Shown piece by piece: positions 48,415-56,955 of a stretch of DNA of 64,000 nucleotides (within the stretch, counting starts at the first letter, position 1; each line of letters opens with the position of its first letter). The notes under the pieces are model-generated. The model ran no database searches. It was not told the DNA's origin and saw only the letters and a program-made list of their open reading frames with translations. Position numbers and translations under genes: made by a program. This stretch comes from Micromonospora ferruginea (GTDB taxonomy: Bacteria > Actinomycetota > Actinomycetes > Mycobacteriales > Micromonosporaceae): contig NZ_CP059322.2 of NCBI RefSeq assembly GCF_013694245.2, positions 3,479,001 to 3,543,000 on the forward strand. The letters are read 5' to 3'.

Positions 48415-49625
48415 TACATCCGCCAGGCGCAGACCCGGCCGGTGGGGACGTACCCGGTGCAGGCCGTCGTGGTGTTGGTGTCGTCGATGGCGGAGTTGGT
48501 GCCGGTGGCGTACACCTGGGCGGTGTTCGCCCCGTTCACGATCTCCACCGCGCCGCCGCTGTCGCCCTGGCCGACCGCGTTGGTGCGGGTGGTGCTCTCC
48601 GCCTGCACCTGGCCGCAGACCGTGCCGAAGTTACGCATGTTGATGCACAGGTTGCGGGCCTTGACCTGGATCGAGCAGCGGGTGCCGGAGTAGGCGCCCG
48701 TGGTGCACACGAAGTTGCCGACCTGGCTGGCCAGCGCGCCGATCACCTGGTTGCTGAACTCGCTGGTCACCGCGCCGGCCGCGTCGGTGGTGTTGTTGAA
48801 GACCCGGCCGCCGGAGCTGCCCGAGAGCAACATCGTGTCGGTGCCGGTGTTGCGGGTGCCGACGATGCCGATCGTCTGGCCGGTCGGGTCGGTGGCGACG
48901 TTGTTGAGCGCGCCGCAGTGCGCGGCGGACAGCATCCGGGCCACCCCGCCCTGGAACGCCCCGAAGCCGGTCGAGCAGCCGCCGCCGGTGGTGGCGTTGC
49001 GCCACGCGCCGCCGCCCCACCACGGCGCGGTGTCGTCCCACCGGGTGGCGGGCGCGGCGGCGACGCCGGTCTGCACGGTCACCGGGACGCCGGCGAGGCT
49101 CGCCGCGCCGAGCAGCCCGTGCTGCGTACCGACGAGCAGGCCGGCGCCGTCGGCGCGCGGCCCGACCGTGGTGATCTCGTCACCGGCCGCGGCGCGCAGC
49201 CGGGCCGCGGCCACCGCCAGCTCCCGCTGCGAGTACGCGGCGGGCAGCACCCGGGTCGGTACGACGCCGCGGGCGGCGGCCATCAGGCCGGCCGGCGCCG
49301 TGCCCTTCCAGTAGACCTGCAACTGGCGGGTGGTGGGGTCGGCGACGACGCCGGCGAACCCGGAGTCGGGTCCGCGTCGCGCCGCCCGCTCGATCCGCTC
49401 GGCGGCGACGTTCATCCGCTGCTGCACCGTGAACAGCTCCGCCCAGGACGCGAAGCCGGCCGGTGCCGGGGTGCTGTCGACGAACGACCCGGTGGTGGTC
49501 GCCTTGCCGGCCGGCGCGGCCGCGGCGGCCGGCGCGGTGGACACGCCGGTGGCGAGCAGCGTCAGGCCGACCGCCGCGACGGCGGCGCGCCGCAGCAGTC
49601 GGTCGGTCAGGTGTCGGTGACTCAT
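48354..49625 (-). CDS. Secreted trypsin-like (S1) serine protease with pro-region
   Basis: A 423-residue exported protease. Signal peptide 1-38 (RRAAVAAVGLTLLATGVSTA), then a pro-region of about 150 residues (TVQQRMNVAAERIERAARRG, VVADPTTRQLQVYWKG), as in alpha-lytic-type S1 proteases, and a catalytic domain from about 205. The triad is visible as SAAHCG (His), GTDTMLL (Asp) and GQGDSGG (Ser), with paired cysteines in both halves. AAAGGGAAA precedes ATG 49625. It is divergent from the NB-ARC gene at 49877. Confidence 0.9.
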   Translation of the reverse strand: MSHRHLTDRLLRRAAVAAVGLTLLATGVSTAPAAAAAPAGKATTTGSFVDSTPAPAGFASWAELFTVQQRMNVAAERIERAARRGPDSGFAGVVADPTTRQLQVYWKGTAPAGLMAAARGVVPTRVLPAAYSQRELAVAAARLRAAAGDEITTVGPRADGAGLLVGTQHGLLGAASLAGVPVTVQTGVAAAPATRWDDTAPWWGGGAWRNATTGGGCSTGFGAFQGGVARMLSAAHCGALNNVATDPTGQTIGIVGTRNTGTDTMLLSGSSGGRVFNNTTDAAGAVTSEFSNQVIGALASQVGNFVCTTGAYSGTRCSIQVKARNLCINMRNFGTVCGQVQAESTTRTNAVGQGDSGGAVEIVNGANTAQVYATGTNSAIDDTNTTTACTGYVPTGRVCAWRMYYEDIFSGLSGVGASGVVLG

Positions 49626-49876
49626 CAGGGTTTCCCTTTCCCCAGGTGGCATGGCACGGGTCGAGCCCGCCCCGGGACGGTGGCACGGGCCGCCGGGGTG
49701 CCGGGGCGCATCCTGGACTGGGCTGGACACCGCCGGACACGGCCGGCCGCCCGCGCGGCCCGCCGGAACGGATCTGTCGGAGATCAGCATCGATCTATGG
49801 ATTCCGCCGGTTCCGGCCCTACCCTCCCGGTGTCGGCTCCCTCGGCAGCCGGGGAGAGGTCGGCGGGGGAGGCCGC

Positions 49877-52318
49877 ATGTCCGACCAGTCGGAGCGTCGC
49901 GGGGTGGCGAGGACGCCGCGGGGCGCGACCGGGGTCGACCGCTCCGCGTACCCGATGATCCGCGCCGCCGACGCCGCGCGGACCGTGCCGGAGCTGGCCG
50001 GCCTGCTGCGCCAGCTCCGGCGTCGGGAGGCCCGGCAGCAGGGCGAGACGCCGTTGACCTACCGGCAGTTGGCCGCCAAGACCGGCTGGTCGCGGGGCGT
50101 GATCGGCGAGTACTTCGCCGGCCACATCCTGCCGCCGACGGAACGGTTCGACGTGCTGATCCGGCTGCTCGGCGCCACCGCCGGCGAACAGGGCGCGCTG
50201 GCCACCGCGCGCGACCGGGTCGAGGAGGCGCGGCGGCAGCCCGACCCGGGCGACACCCGGGGGGTACGCCCCGGCGGCGGGCGGGACCGCGCCCGGGCGG
50301 CCCGGCTGCCCGTGCCGCGCCAACTGCCCCCGGCGCTGCCCGGCTTCGTCGGCCGGGCGGAGCAGTTGGCCCAGTTGGACGCCGGGGGCGGCCCGGCGGC
50401 CGGCGACCCCGCTCCGACGATCCTGGTCCTGACCGGCACCGCCGGGGTGGGCAAGACGACGCTTGCGGTGCACTGGGCGCACCGGGTCGCCGACCGGTTC
50501 CCGGACGGCCAGCTCTACGTGGACCTGCGTGGCTTCGACTCCACCGGCGCGGCGGTGACACCGGCCGAGGCGGTGCACGGCCTGCTGGAGGCGCTGGGGG
50601 TGCCGCCGGAACGGATGCCGGTGCACCTGTCCGCGCAGGTGGGCCTCTACCGCAGCCTGCTCGCCGACCGCCGGATCCTGGTGCTGCTGGACAACGCCCG
50701 CGACGTCGAGCAGCTCCGGCCCCTGCTGCCGGGCAGCCCCGGCTGCCAGGTCCTCGTCACCAGCCGCAACCGGCTCGCCGGCCTGATCGCCGCCGAGGGC
50801 GCCCGGTCGATCACCGTCGGGCTGCTCAGCACCGCCGAGTCCTGGCAGTTGCTGGCCCGCCGTCTCGGCGCGCACCGGCTGGCGGACGAGCCGCAGGTGG
50901 TGGACGAGATGGTCGAGCGGTGCGCGCGGCTGCCGCTGGCGCTGGCGGTGCTCGCCGCGCGGGGCGCCGCGCACCCGGCGTTCCCGCTGGCCACCCTCGC
51001 CGCCGAGCTGCGCGACGCGGCCCGGCTGCTGGACGCGTTCGACACCGGGGACGCGGGCACCGGCGTGCAGGCGGTCTTCTCCTGGTCGTACCGGAGCCTG
51101 ACGCCGGCCGCCGCGCGGCTGTTCCGGCTGCTCGGCTGCCACCCGGGGCCCGAGATCGGCATCCCGGCGGCGGCCAGCCTGGCCAGCCTGCCCCGCAACC
51201 AGGTGCCCCGGCTGCTCGCCGAGCTGGCCCACGCGCACCTGGTCACCGAGCACGCGCCGGGCCGCTACGGCGCACACGACCTGCTGCGCGCGTACGCGGC
51301 CGAGCTGACCGAGCGGCTCGACCCGGACGGGCAGCGGCAGGCGGCGATCCGCCGCGGCCTGGACCATCACCTGCACTCCGCGCACGCCGCCGCGGTGCTG
51401 CTGCAACCGGGCTGGGATTCGGCCGCCCTGCCCGACGCGCTGCCCGGGGTGCTGCCCGAGGAGATCGCCGACCAGGAGGGGGCGCTGGCCTGGTTCGTCG
51501 CCGAGCACCGCGTACTCCTGGCGGCGGTGGCGCACGCGGAGCGCGCCCGGTGCGACGGCCACGCCTGGCGGCTGGCCCGGACCCTGGTGGACTTCCTGCA
51601 ACGGCAGGGCCGCTGGTCGGATCTGGCCGACGCCCAGCGGGCCGCGTTGGCCGCCGCCCGGCGGGCGGGCGAGCGGGCCGGGCAGGCCCACGCCCACCGC
51701 GACCTGGCGCGTGCCCTGGTCCGGCTGGGCCACGAGGAGGAGGCCGCCGGCCACTACCGCGACGCGCTGGCGATCTTCGCCGAGCTGGGCGACCACAGCG
51801 GACAGGCGCGTACCCACCGGGCGTTCGGCGCGATGCTTGACGCGCGGGGCCGCTACGAGGAGTCGCTGCAGCAGGCGGCGCGGGCGCTGGCGCTCTACGA
51901 ACGCATCGGTCATCCGGCCGGGCAGGCCAGCGCCCGCAACGCGATGGGCTGGGCGCACGCCCGGCTGGGCCGCTACGGCCCGGCGCGCGGGCACTGCGAG
52001 CAGGCGTTGGCGTTGCTGCGCCGCACCGACGACCGGCACGGTGAGGCGAACACCTGGGACAGTCTCGGCTTCATCCACGACGGGCTGGGCCACCACCGCC
52101 GGGCGATCCGGTGCTACGGCCGGGCGCTGACGCTCTACCAGCGGATCGGTGACCGCTACGACGAGGCGGACACGCTGACCCGGCTCGGCGACAGCCGGGC
52201 GGCCGGCGGGGACACCGCCGGCGCGCTGCGGACCTGGCGGCGGGCCCTGGCCATCCTGGACGGACTCGGCCACCCGGACGCCGAGGGGGTACGCGCGCGG
52301 CTGCTGCGGGCGCCGTGA
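49877..52318 (+). CDS. STAND protein: HTH, NB-ARC ATPase and TPR repeats
   Basis: An 813-residue cytosolic signalling protein. The N-terminal ~110 residues include an XRE-type HTH (LTYRQLAAKTGWSRGVIGEY). The NB-ARC domain (about 155-430) has Walker A TGTAGVGKTTLA, Walker B ILVLLDNARDVEQL, the sensor VLVTSRNRL and GLPLA-type RLPLALAVLA. A winged-helix part (LRLYGAHDLLRAYAAE-like) precedes five to six TPRs from ~540 to the end (for example GQAHAHRDLARALVRLGHEE, HGEANTWDSLGFIHDGLGHH). Such proteins act as transcriptional regulators (AfsR-like without the SARP domain) or defence sensors. GGGGGAGGCCGC precedes ATG 49877. Confidence 0.9.
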   Translation: MSDQSERRGVARTPRGATGVDRSAYPMIRAADAARTVPELAGLLRQLRRREARQQGETPLTYRQLAAKTGWSRGVIGEYFAGHILPPTERFDVLIRLLGATAGEQGALATARDRVEEARRQPDPGDTRGVRPGGGRDRARAARLPVPRQLPPALPGFVGRAEQLAQLDAGGGPAAGDPAPTILVLTGTAGVGKTTLAVHWAHRVADRFPDGQLYVDLRGFDSTGAAVTPAEAVHGLLEALGVPPERMPVHLSAQVGLYRSLLADRRILVLLDNARDVEQLRPLLPGSPGCQVLVTSRNRLAGLIAAEGARSITVGLLSTAESWQLLARRLGAHRLADEPQVVDEMVERCARLPLALAVLAARGAAHPAFPLATLAAELRDAARLLDAFDTGDAGTGVQAVFSWSYRSLTPAAARLFRLLGCHPGPEIGIPAAASLASLPRNQVPRLLAELAHAHLVTEHAPGRYGAHDLLRAYAAELTERLDPDGQRQAAIRRGLDHHLHSAHAAAVLLQPGWDSAALPDALPGVLPEEIADQEGALAWFVAEHRVLLAAVAHAERARCDGHAWRLARTLVDFLQRQGRWSDLADAQRAALAAARRAGERAGQAHAHRDLARALVRLGHEEEAAGHYRDALAIFAELGDHSGQARTHRAFGAMLDARGRYEESLQQAARALALYERIGHPAGQASARNAMGWAHARLGRYGPARGHCEQALALLRRTDDRHGEANTWDSLGFIHDGLGHHRRAIRCYGRALTLYQRIGDRYDEADTLTRLGDSRAAGGDTAGALRTWRRALAILDGLGHPDAEGVRARLLRAP

Positions 52319-52324
52319 GCACGC

Positions 52325-52351
52325 GGGCCGGGCGTCGGCGACGCCCGGCCC
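52325..52351. terminator. Bidirectional terminator hairpin
   Basis: GGGCCGGGCGTC (52325-52336) and GACGCCCGGCCC (52340-52351) form a perfect 12-bp stem with a 3-base loop between the convergent stops of the NB-ARC gene and the GH5 gene. Confidence 0.78.
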
Positions 52352-52368
52352 GTCGACTCAGGTGCGGC

Positions 52369-53964
52369 TCAACCGGCCGCGCAGGACAACGACGGTACGC
52401 CGTTCGTGGCGCCGGACGACCCCAGGAAGCCGAAGGTCGTGCTGCCGCCGGCGCCGAGCGCGCCGTTGTAGCTGACGTTGCGGGCGGTCACCGTGGCGCC
52501 GCTGCTGGTCACCGTCGCGCTCCACGACTGCGTCACCTGCTGCCCGTTGGCGAACGTCCAGGTCACCGTCCATCCGCTGATCGCCGAGCCGCCGGCGGTG
52601 ACCCGCACCTCGGCCTGGAAACCGCCCTGCCACTGGCCGGTCACGGTGTAGGTGGCCGTGCAGGAGCGCCCGCCCGACGGCGGCGGGGTGGTCGGCGGGG
52701 TGGTGGTCGGCGGAGTGCTCGTCGGCGGGGTGGTGGTCGGCGGCGGCGTCGTCGGGTTGCCGCCGCCGACGGCGCTCATGATGGCGTCGATGATGCCCTG
52801 CTGGGTGACGGTGACGGTGCTGCGGTTGAACAGCCCGAACCCGTACGCGCCGTTGTATCCGTTGTCCCAGTAGGCGGTGGCCGCCCCGTACTTCTTGGCG
52901 GTGGACACCAGGGTGCGCGCGTAGTCGGCGCGATACCTGTTGTTGATGGAGTCGGCCGACGTCTTGTCGACCGATCCGTATTCACCGACGAACACCGGAT
53001 ATCCGCGCGAGACGAAGGTGTCGCGCATCTTCTTCAACTGCCCGTCCATGAAGTCCTGCTGGCCCCAGGTCGACTTCCGGGCCGGGTTGGTGGCGGCCGG
53101 CCCCCACTGCGTGATGGTGCCGTTCTCCTCCCCGGCGAAGTCCCAGGGGTCGTAGTAGTGCACGGAGATCATCAGCCGCTGCTCGTTGGCGGGCACGGAC
53201 GACGACCGGTACTGGTCCGTCGGCAGCACGAAGCCGTAGTTGCCCACGGTGTAGTCGATGTTGGTGTTCCAGCCGGGGACGAGCAGCCAGCGCGAGGTGT
53301 TGTTCCCGCCGGTCCGGCGGACGGTGTCCACGAAGATCTGGTTGTAGGCGTTGATGTTCGAGTAGCACGGCTGGGTGGGATTGCCGTACTGGCCGTCGAA
53401 CTCCTCGTTCATGGACTCGAGGATCAGGCGCTCGCTGTAGCTCTGGAACCTGGTGGCGATCTGCTGCCACACCTTCTGGTACTTGTCCCTGATCGTCGTC
53501 TGGTTCGACGAGTCGCAGATCAGCCAGGAGCCGTTGATGGTCTTGTAGCCGTCACCGTGCATGTTGATCAGGACGTACAGGCCACGGCCGTAGGCGTAGT
53601 CGACGATTTCCTGGATCCGGTTCAGCCAGGCGGTGTTGACCGTGTAGCTCGGCGCCGATCCGATGTTGCCCAGGTAGGAGACCGGGATGCGGATCGTCTT
53701 GAATCCCGCCGCCTTCACCCGGTCGATGAGGGCCTGCGTGACGACCGGGTTGCCCCATGCCGTCTCGCTGGGGATCCCGTTGGCGTTGGCCTCCAGCGCG
53801 TTCCCCAGGTTCCAGCCCGCCCCCATGTCGGCGACGAGCTGCGTGGAGTTCAACTGCCTGATGCTGTCGGCCGACGCGGAATTCGTCATCAGGGTCGCGG
53901 ATCCGGCCAGTGCCAATATGCCGGCGAGGAAGGCGAGGTGCACCTTCCGCAGGGTTGATCTCAC
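52369..53964 (-). CDS. Secreted GH5 endoglucanase with CBM2
   Basis: A 531-residue exported cellulase-type enzyme. Signal peptide 1-32 (LAFLAGILALAGSATLMTNS). The GH5 barrel (about 40-400) shows MGAGWNLGNALEA, TIRIPVSY, INMHGDG, the acid/base Glu187 in SMNEEFDG, HYYDPWDF and the nucleophile Glu328 in FVGEYGS. A Thr/Pro linker precedes a C-terminal CBM2 (about 430-531, GQWQGGFQAEVRVTAGG). Endo-beta-1,4-glucanase is most likely; xyloglucanase or mannanase remain possible within GH5. GGGAG lies upstream of GTG 53964. Its promoter region is AT-rich with a palindromic operator. Confidence 0.92.
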   Translation of the reverse strand: MRSTLRKVHLAFLAGILALAGSATLMTNSASADSIRQLNSTQLVADMGAGWNLGNALEANANGIPSETAWGNPVVTQALIDRVKAAGFKTIRIPVSYLGNIGSAPSYTVNTAWLNRIQEIVDYAYGRGLYVLINMHGDGYKTINGSWLICDSSNQTTIRDKYQKVWQQIATRFQSYSERLILESMNEEFDGQYGNPTQPCYSNINAYNQIFVDTVRRTGGNNTSRWLLVPGWNTNIDYTVGNYGFVLPTDQYRSSSVPANEQRLMISVHYYDPWDFAGEENGTITQWGPAATNPARKSTWGQQDFMDGQLKKMRDTFVSRGYPVFVGEYGSVDKTSADSINNRYRADYARTLVSTAKKYGAATAYWDNGYNGAYGFGLFNRSTVTVTQQGIIDAIMSAVGGGNPTTPPPTTTPPTSTPPTTTPPTTPPPSGGRSCTATYTVTGQWQGGFQAEVRVTAGGSAISGWTVTWTFANGQQVTQSWSATVTSSGATVTARNVSYNGALGAGGSTTFGFLGSSGATNGVPSLSCAAG

Positions 53965-54001
53965 AGGTAACTCCCGTCTAATTCAGCCATCACGCTGAGT
54001 T

Positions 54002-54017
54002 GTCGAATTTATTCGAC
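54002..54017. promoter_or_regulatory. Palindromic operator of the GH5 gene
   Basis: GTCGAATTTATTCGAC has perfect 7-bp arms around TT. It lies nine bases downstream of the -10 of the candidate promoter at 54027-54056, an arrangement like that of the LacI operators near 33 kb but with a different sequence. Confidence 0.6.
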
Positions 54018-54026
54018 GATGATGGT

Positions 54027-54056
54027 CGATTACGCTTTCACGAACGACCAGATCAA
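54027..54056 (-). promoter_or_regulatory. Putative promoter of the GH5 gene
   Basis: On the minus strand TTGATC (54056-54051) and TAATCG (54032-54027) are 18 bp apart. The surrounding ~100 bp is much more AT-rich than the window average. Confidence 0.5.
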
Positions 54057-54138
54057 TAAAAGCATAGACGTCGGTCCATAAAGCAACAAGGCGCACGACA
54101 GGCTCGGTCGCCCGCCGGGGCGATCCGGGCCGGCGGGG

Positions 54139-54477
54139 ATGGGCGCGGAGCCCTTTACCGTTCGCAGCCGACGTGGCCCGCTTCGTGATGCGCGATCGCA
54201 CTCGTGGCGCCGCCTCCAATGTGACCACGGCGCTCACCGCGCGCTGCTCCTGGCCGACGAGGCGGAGCTGCGACGGCGGATCCGGTCGGACATCCCCGAG
54301 GTGCTGCGGCTCGACCAGTGGAACCATCCCGACCTGACGGACGGGCGGCCCCCCAGCGAGTCCGAGACGTTCCGCCAGCTCGCCGACGTGCTGGCGACCG
54401 GCGACCTCCGCCGGTACGCGCCCGCCCTGCCAGCCAACACGCACTGGTCCCACTGGTCGGAGTCGGGCAGCCTGTAG
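54139..54477 (+). pseudogene. Probable C-terminal remnant of a hypothetical protein
   Basis: The last ~85 codons encode LLADEAELRRRIRSDIPEVL, LDQWNHPDLTDGRPPSESET, FRQLADVLATGDLRRYAPAL and PANTHWSHWSESGSL, which look like the C-terminus of a conserved actinobacterial protein family of about 240 residues (annotated in places as DUF7003). The residues before about 54215 (SRRGPLRDARSHSWRRLQC) do not fit the family and no ribosome site precedes ATG 54139. I therefore read it as a 5'-truncated gene. The family assignment is from memory and uncertain. Confidence 0.45.
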
Positions 54478-54504
54478 CCGCCCGCCCACCGCAGGCGCAC
54501 CGGA

Positions 54505-54537
54505 CCGGCCGGGACGGCGGCGCGCCGTCCCGGCCGG
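54505..54537. terminator. Bidirectional terminator hairpin
   Basis: CCGGCCGGGACGGCG (54505-54519) pairs perfectly with CGCCGTCCCGGCCGG (54523-54537) around a 3-base loop, between the convergent frames ending at 54477 and 54550. Confidence 0.75.
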
Positions 54538-54549
54538 GGCCCGATCACC

Positions 54550-55392
54550 TCACCCGCTCAGCGGCGGCTGCCAGCCGTCGCGGTAGCGCACCCCGCGCAG
54601 CCGGATCTGCTCGTGCACCGCGTCGCGGACTCCCTCGGTGCGCACCGCCGCGGGACGGTCCACCACGACGCAGACGTCCTCACCAGGCCACCACCATCCG
54701 CAGGAGCGGGCGAGGTCGGCCCAGGTGTCGAGCTGGTCGGCCTCGTCCGGTCGGTACCGGGCGAGACCGAGCCGCCGCAGCACGTCGTAGTAGGCGATCC
54801 AGAACGCGTCCTGCTGCCCGTACCAGCACACCGGGACCGGGCCGTCGACCGTGAGCGCCGCGCGCACCGGAAGGTAGAACCCGTGGGCGAGGCTTCGGTG
54901 CAGTGCCTGACGGACGCCCTGGTGCAGCACGACGGCGAGCGGGACGCCGCGGTCGAGCGCCGCAAGCGGCGGCAGCTCCGGCCAGGGCTCCCTGGTCCTG
55001 CCGGCGCGCAGCGGCGTCAGCTCGGGGTCGGCGTGGGTGACGCCCGCGCTCAGGGCGCCGCGCAGTCGGGATACCACCATGGCGACATCGCCGGCCACCG
55101 GCGGCGTCCCGCGCGGGCGGGGGTCCCGGATCCACTCGTGGAGCCGGTCGAGGGTGGGCCAGCCGGCGACCAGGGGACGTGCCTCGTGGGGCGAGTCGAC
55201 CCACTCGAACCGGGGCCGCGGCCGGGACGCCCGGGCGTAGACGGCGGTCAGGCAACGCTCGGCGGTCGATCTCTCCGCCGGCTGCGTGGACAGGGCGTGG
55301 CCGAGCCATTCGCGTCGAATCTCGACGGTCTGGCGCCACAACTCGGTCGGTGAGGAGATCGCGGCCTCGTGGTGCCGCGTGGGCGCGCTCAA
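54550..55392 (-). CDS. Hypothetical protein (DUF6745-like)
   Basis: A 280-residue soluble protein. The distinctive part is PVCWYGQQDAFWIAYYDVLR, ARSCGWWWPGEDVCVVVDRP and a C-terminal LRGVRYRDGWQPP, which resembles the DUF6745 group (tryptophan-rich GW-W-P-E block followed by C-ERP-like residues) found in actinobacterial proteins with or without leucine-rich repeats. Activity unknown. The start used is 55392; downstream in-frame starts exist and no ribosome site decides between them. Confidence 0.62.
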   Translation of the reverse strand: MSAPTRHHEAAISSPTELWRQTVEIRREWLGHALSTQPAERSTAERCLTAVYARASRPRPRFEWVDSPHEARPLVAGWPTLDRLHEWIRDPRPRGTPPVAGDVAMVVSRLRGALSAGVTHADPELTPLRAGRTREPWPELPPLAALDRGVPLAVVLHQGVRQALHRSLAHGFYLPVRAALTVDGPVPVCWYGQQDAFWIAYYDVLRRLGLARYRPDEADQLDTWADLARSCGWWWPGEDVCVVVDRPAAVRTEGVRDAVHEQIRLRGVRYRDGWQPPLSG

Positions 55393-55483
55393 CGCGCCAG
55401 GGCGTCGCCGCCCTTCCGATACGAGATCATGAGCCCACCATGACCCACCCTCGCCGCCGACGCAAGGCGATTTTCCGGTCGAC

Positions 55484-55519
55484 GGGTCGTGGGCGGCCGG
55501 ACCGGCACGCCCACGACCC
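55484..55519 (-). terminator. Terminator hairpin downstream of the SRPBCC gene
   Basis: GGGTCGTGGGC (55484-55494) and GCCCACGACCC (55509-55519) form a perfect 11-bp stem with a 14-base loop that can itself pair (GGCCGG/CCGG), just beyond the stop codon at 55525. Confidence 0.7.
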
Positions 55520-55524
55520 TCCGA

Positions 55525-55995
55525 TCAGGACACCGCGTCCGGGCGGTCGACGTCCCCGCGCCACGCGCCGGTCGCACTCCCCCGGTTCTCGATGAACTCC
55601 TTGAAACGCTTCGCGTCGGCCTTCACCTGGTGGCTGTCCACGCCGACGGCGCTGCCGGCCTTCTCCACCAGCCCCTCCGGCTCCCAGTCGAGCTGGATCG
55701 TCACCCGGGTCTCGTCGTCGGAGAGCCGGTGGAACGTGACCACCCCGGCGTGCTTCGTGTCACCACCGGTGCTCTTCCACGCCACCCGCTCGTCCGGGTG
55801 CTGCTCGGTGATCTCCGCGTCGAACTCCCGGGTCACCCCGGCCACCTTGGTCACCCAGCGGGTGTGCGTCGGGTCGAGCTGGGTGATCGACTCCACGCCC
55901 TCCATGAACTGCGGGAACGACTCGAACTGCGTCCACTGGTCGTACACGGCGCGGATCGGAACCTGAACATCGACGGACTCGGTCACGGTGCTCAC
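55525..55995 (-). CDS. SRPBCC-family protein (polyketide cyclase-like)
   Basis: A 156-residue START-like protein: VTESVDVQVPIRAVYDQWTQ, FESFPQFMEGVESITQLDPT, WKSTGGDTKHAGVVTFHRL and a long C-terminal helix VDSHQVKADAKRFKEFIENR. This SRPBCC type is frequently found with DUF3618 and phage-holin-like genes in actinobacteria, as here, but its ligand is not known. GAGGAGGCCCC immediately precedes GTG 55995. Confidence 0.88.
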   Translation of the reverse strand: MSTVTESVDVQVPIRAVYDQWTQFESFPQFMEGVESITQLDPTHTRWVTKVAGVTREFDAEITEQHPDERVAWKSTGGDTKHAGVVTFHRLSDDETRVTIQLDWEPEGLVEKAGSAVGVDSHQVKADAKRFKEFIENRGSATGAWRGDVDRPDAVS

Positions 55996-56085
55996 GGGGC
56001 CTCCTCAAACGACTTGTCGTCATCTCGTGGTGCCCCGGGGTGGTCGGTTCAACCCTGCGACCGCGTCACATCCGCGCCCGGCCGG

Positions 56086-56451
56086 TCACGCCCGCCGTCG
56101 TCGGGCCAGCACGACGAGCACCACGGCCAGCGCCGCGACCGCGCCGATCGCGGCGACCGGCAGCGGCCGGCGTACCTTCTGCGGCAGGTCGTGCTCGCGC
56201 AGGGACGCCTCGATCGACTCCGACGTCGACGCGAGCCGGCCGGTGACCGCGCCGGCGACCTCTCCGGCGCGCCCCACCGCGGCGTCCACCTTGGCCCTGG
56301 CCTGCGCGCCGGCCTCCTCGGCGGCGACCTTGGCGCGGGCCTTCACGTCGGTCTTGGCGGCGAGCGCCTCGACGGTGTCGCCGAGCGCGGCGCGGGTCTG
56401 CGCGATCTCGGCCCGCAACTGCTGCGGGTCCGAAGGCGTGCTCTCACTCAT
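56086..56451 (-). CDS. DUF3618 membrane-anchored protein
   Basis: A 121-residue protein: LRAEIAQTRAALGDTVEALA, KTDVKARAKVAAEEAGAQAR as a long helical/coiled region with the DUF3618 signature, and one C-terminal membrane helix (VAAIGAVAALAVVLVVLARR). It is encoded after the phage-holin-like gene with an 8-bp overlap, so translationally coupled, and before the SRPBCC gene. The trio is thought to act at the cell envelope; the mechanism is unknown. Confidence 0.88.
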   Translation of the reverse strand: MSESTPSDPQQLRAEIAQTRAALGDTVEALAAKTDVKARAKVAAEEAGAQARAKVDAAVGRAGEVAGAVTGRLASTSESIEASLREHDLPQKVRRPLPVAAIGAVAALAVVLVVLARRRRA

Positions 56452-56893
56452 GGCTTCTCCCCTCCCGGAACGCGGTCCTCACCGCGTCCACGTCCGCGGT
56501 GACACCGGACACCGCCTCCTGCGGCGCCAGCGGGGTCGTCGCGCGCAACTGCCGGCGGCCGAGCAGGGCCAGCACCCCGGCGGCGGCGAGCACGACGACC
56601 ATGACGGTCAGGACGGCCAGCCACAGCGGCCAGACCAGGTCCAGCAGCACCACCGCCAGGACCAGCAGCAACGCGAGCCCGTACAGGCCGAGGACGGCGG
56701 CGCCGCCGAACAGGCCCCCGCCGAGGCCGGCGTGCCGGCCCTTGGCGACCAGCTCGGCCCGGGCCAGGGCCAGCTCGTCGCGTACGAGTGTCGACAGTTG
56801 CTCGGTCGCGCGGCTGATCAGGTCCGATGTCGACAGGGTCTCCGCCGGGGCGGCGCGACCCTCCCCGACGCGGACCGACGGGTCCGGTGCCAT
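56444..56893 (-). CDS. Phage-holin superfamily III/DUF1469 membrane protein
   Basis: A 149-residue protein: a soluble N-terminus, the amphipathic DLISRATEQLSTLVRDELAL with ARAELVAKGRHAG, and two membrane helices (GAAVLGLYGLALLLVLAVVL and PLWLAVLTVMVVVLAAAGVL). This is the typical actinobacterial 'phage holin family' protein, not a viral holin in context. It precedes and overlaps DUF3618. ATG 56893 is used. Confidence 0.87.
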   Translation of the reverse strand: MAPDPSVRVGEGRAAPAETLSTSDLISRATEQLSTLVRDELALARAELVAKGRHAGLGGGLFGGAAVLGLYGLALLLVLAVVLLDLVWPLWLAVLTVMVVVLAAAGVLALLGRRQLRATTPLAPQEAVSGVTADVDAVRTAFREGRSHE

Positions 56894-56955
56894 CGCATCC
56901 CCTCTCGTCGTGTGCACGCCTGATGCCCGGGTCGGGCGCCGCACAAACGGGCGGG

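Noticed and set aside
56444..56893. Phage-holin-like gene as evidence of a prophage
   Set aside because: It sits with DUF3618 and SRPBCC genes in a common actinobacterial chromosomal arrangement; no other phage gene is present.
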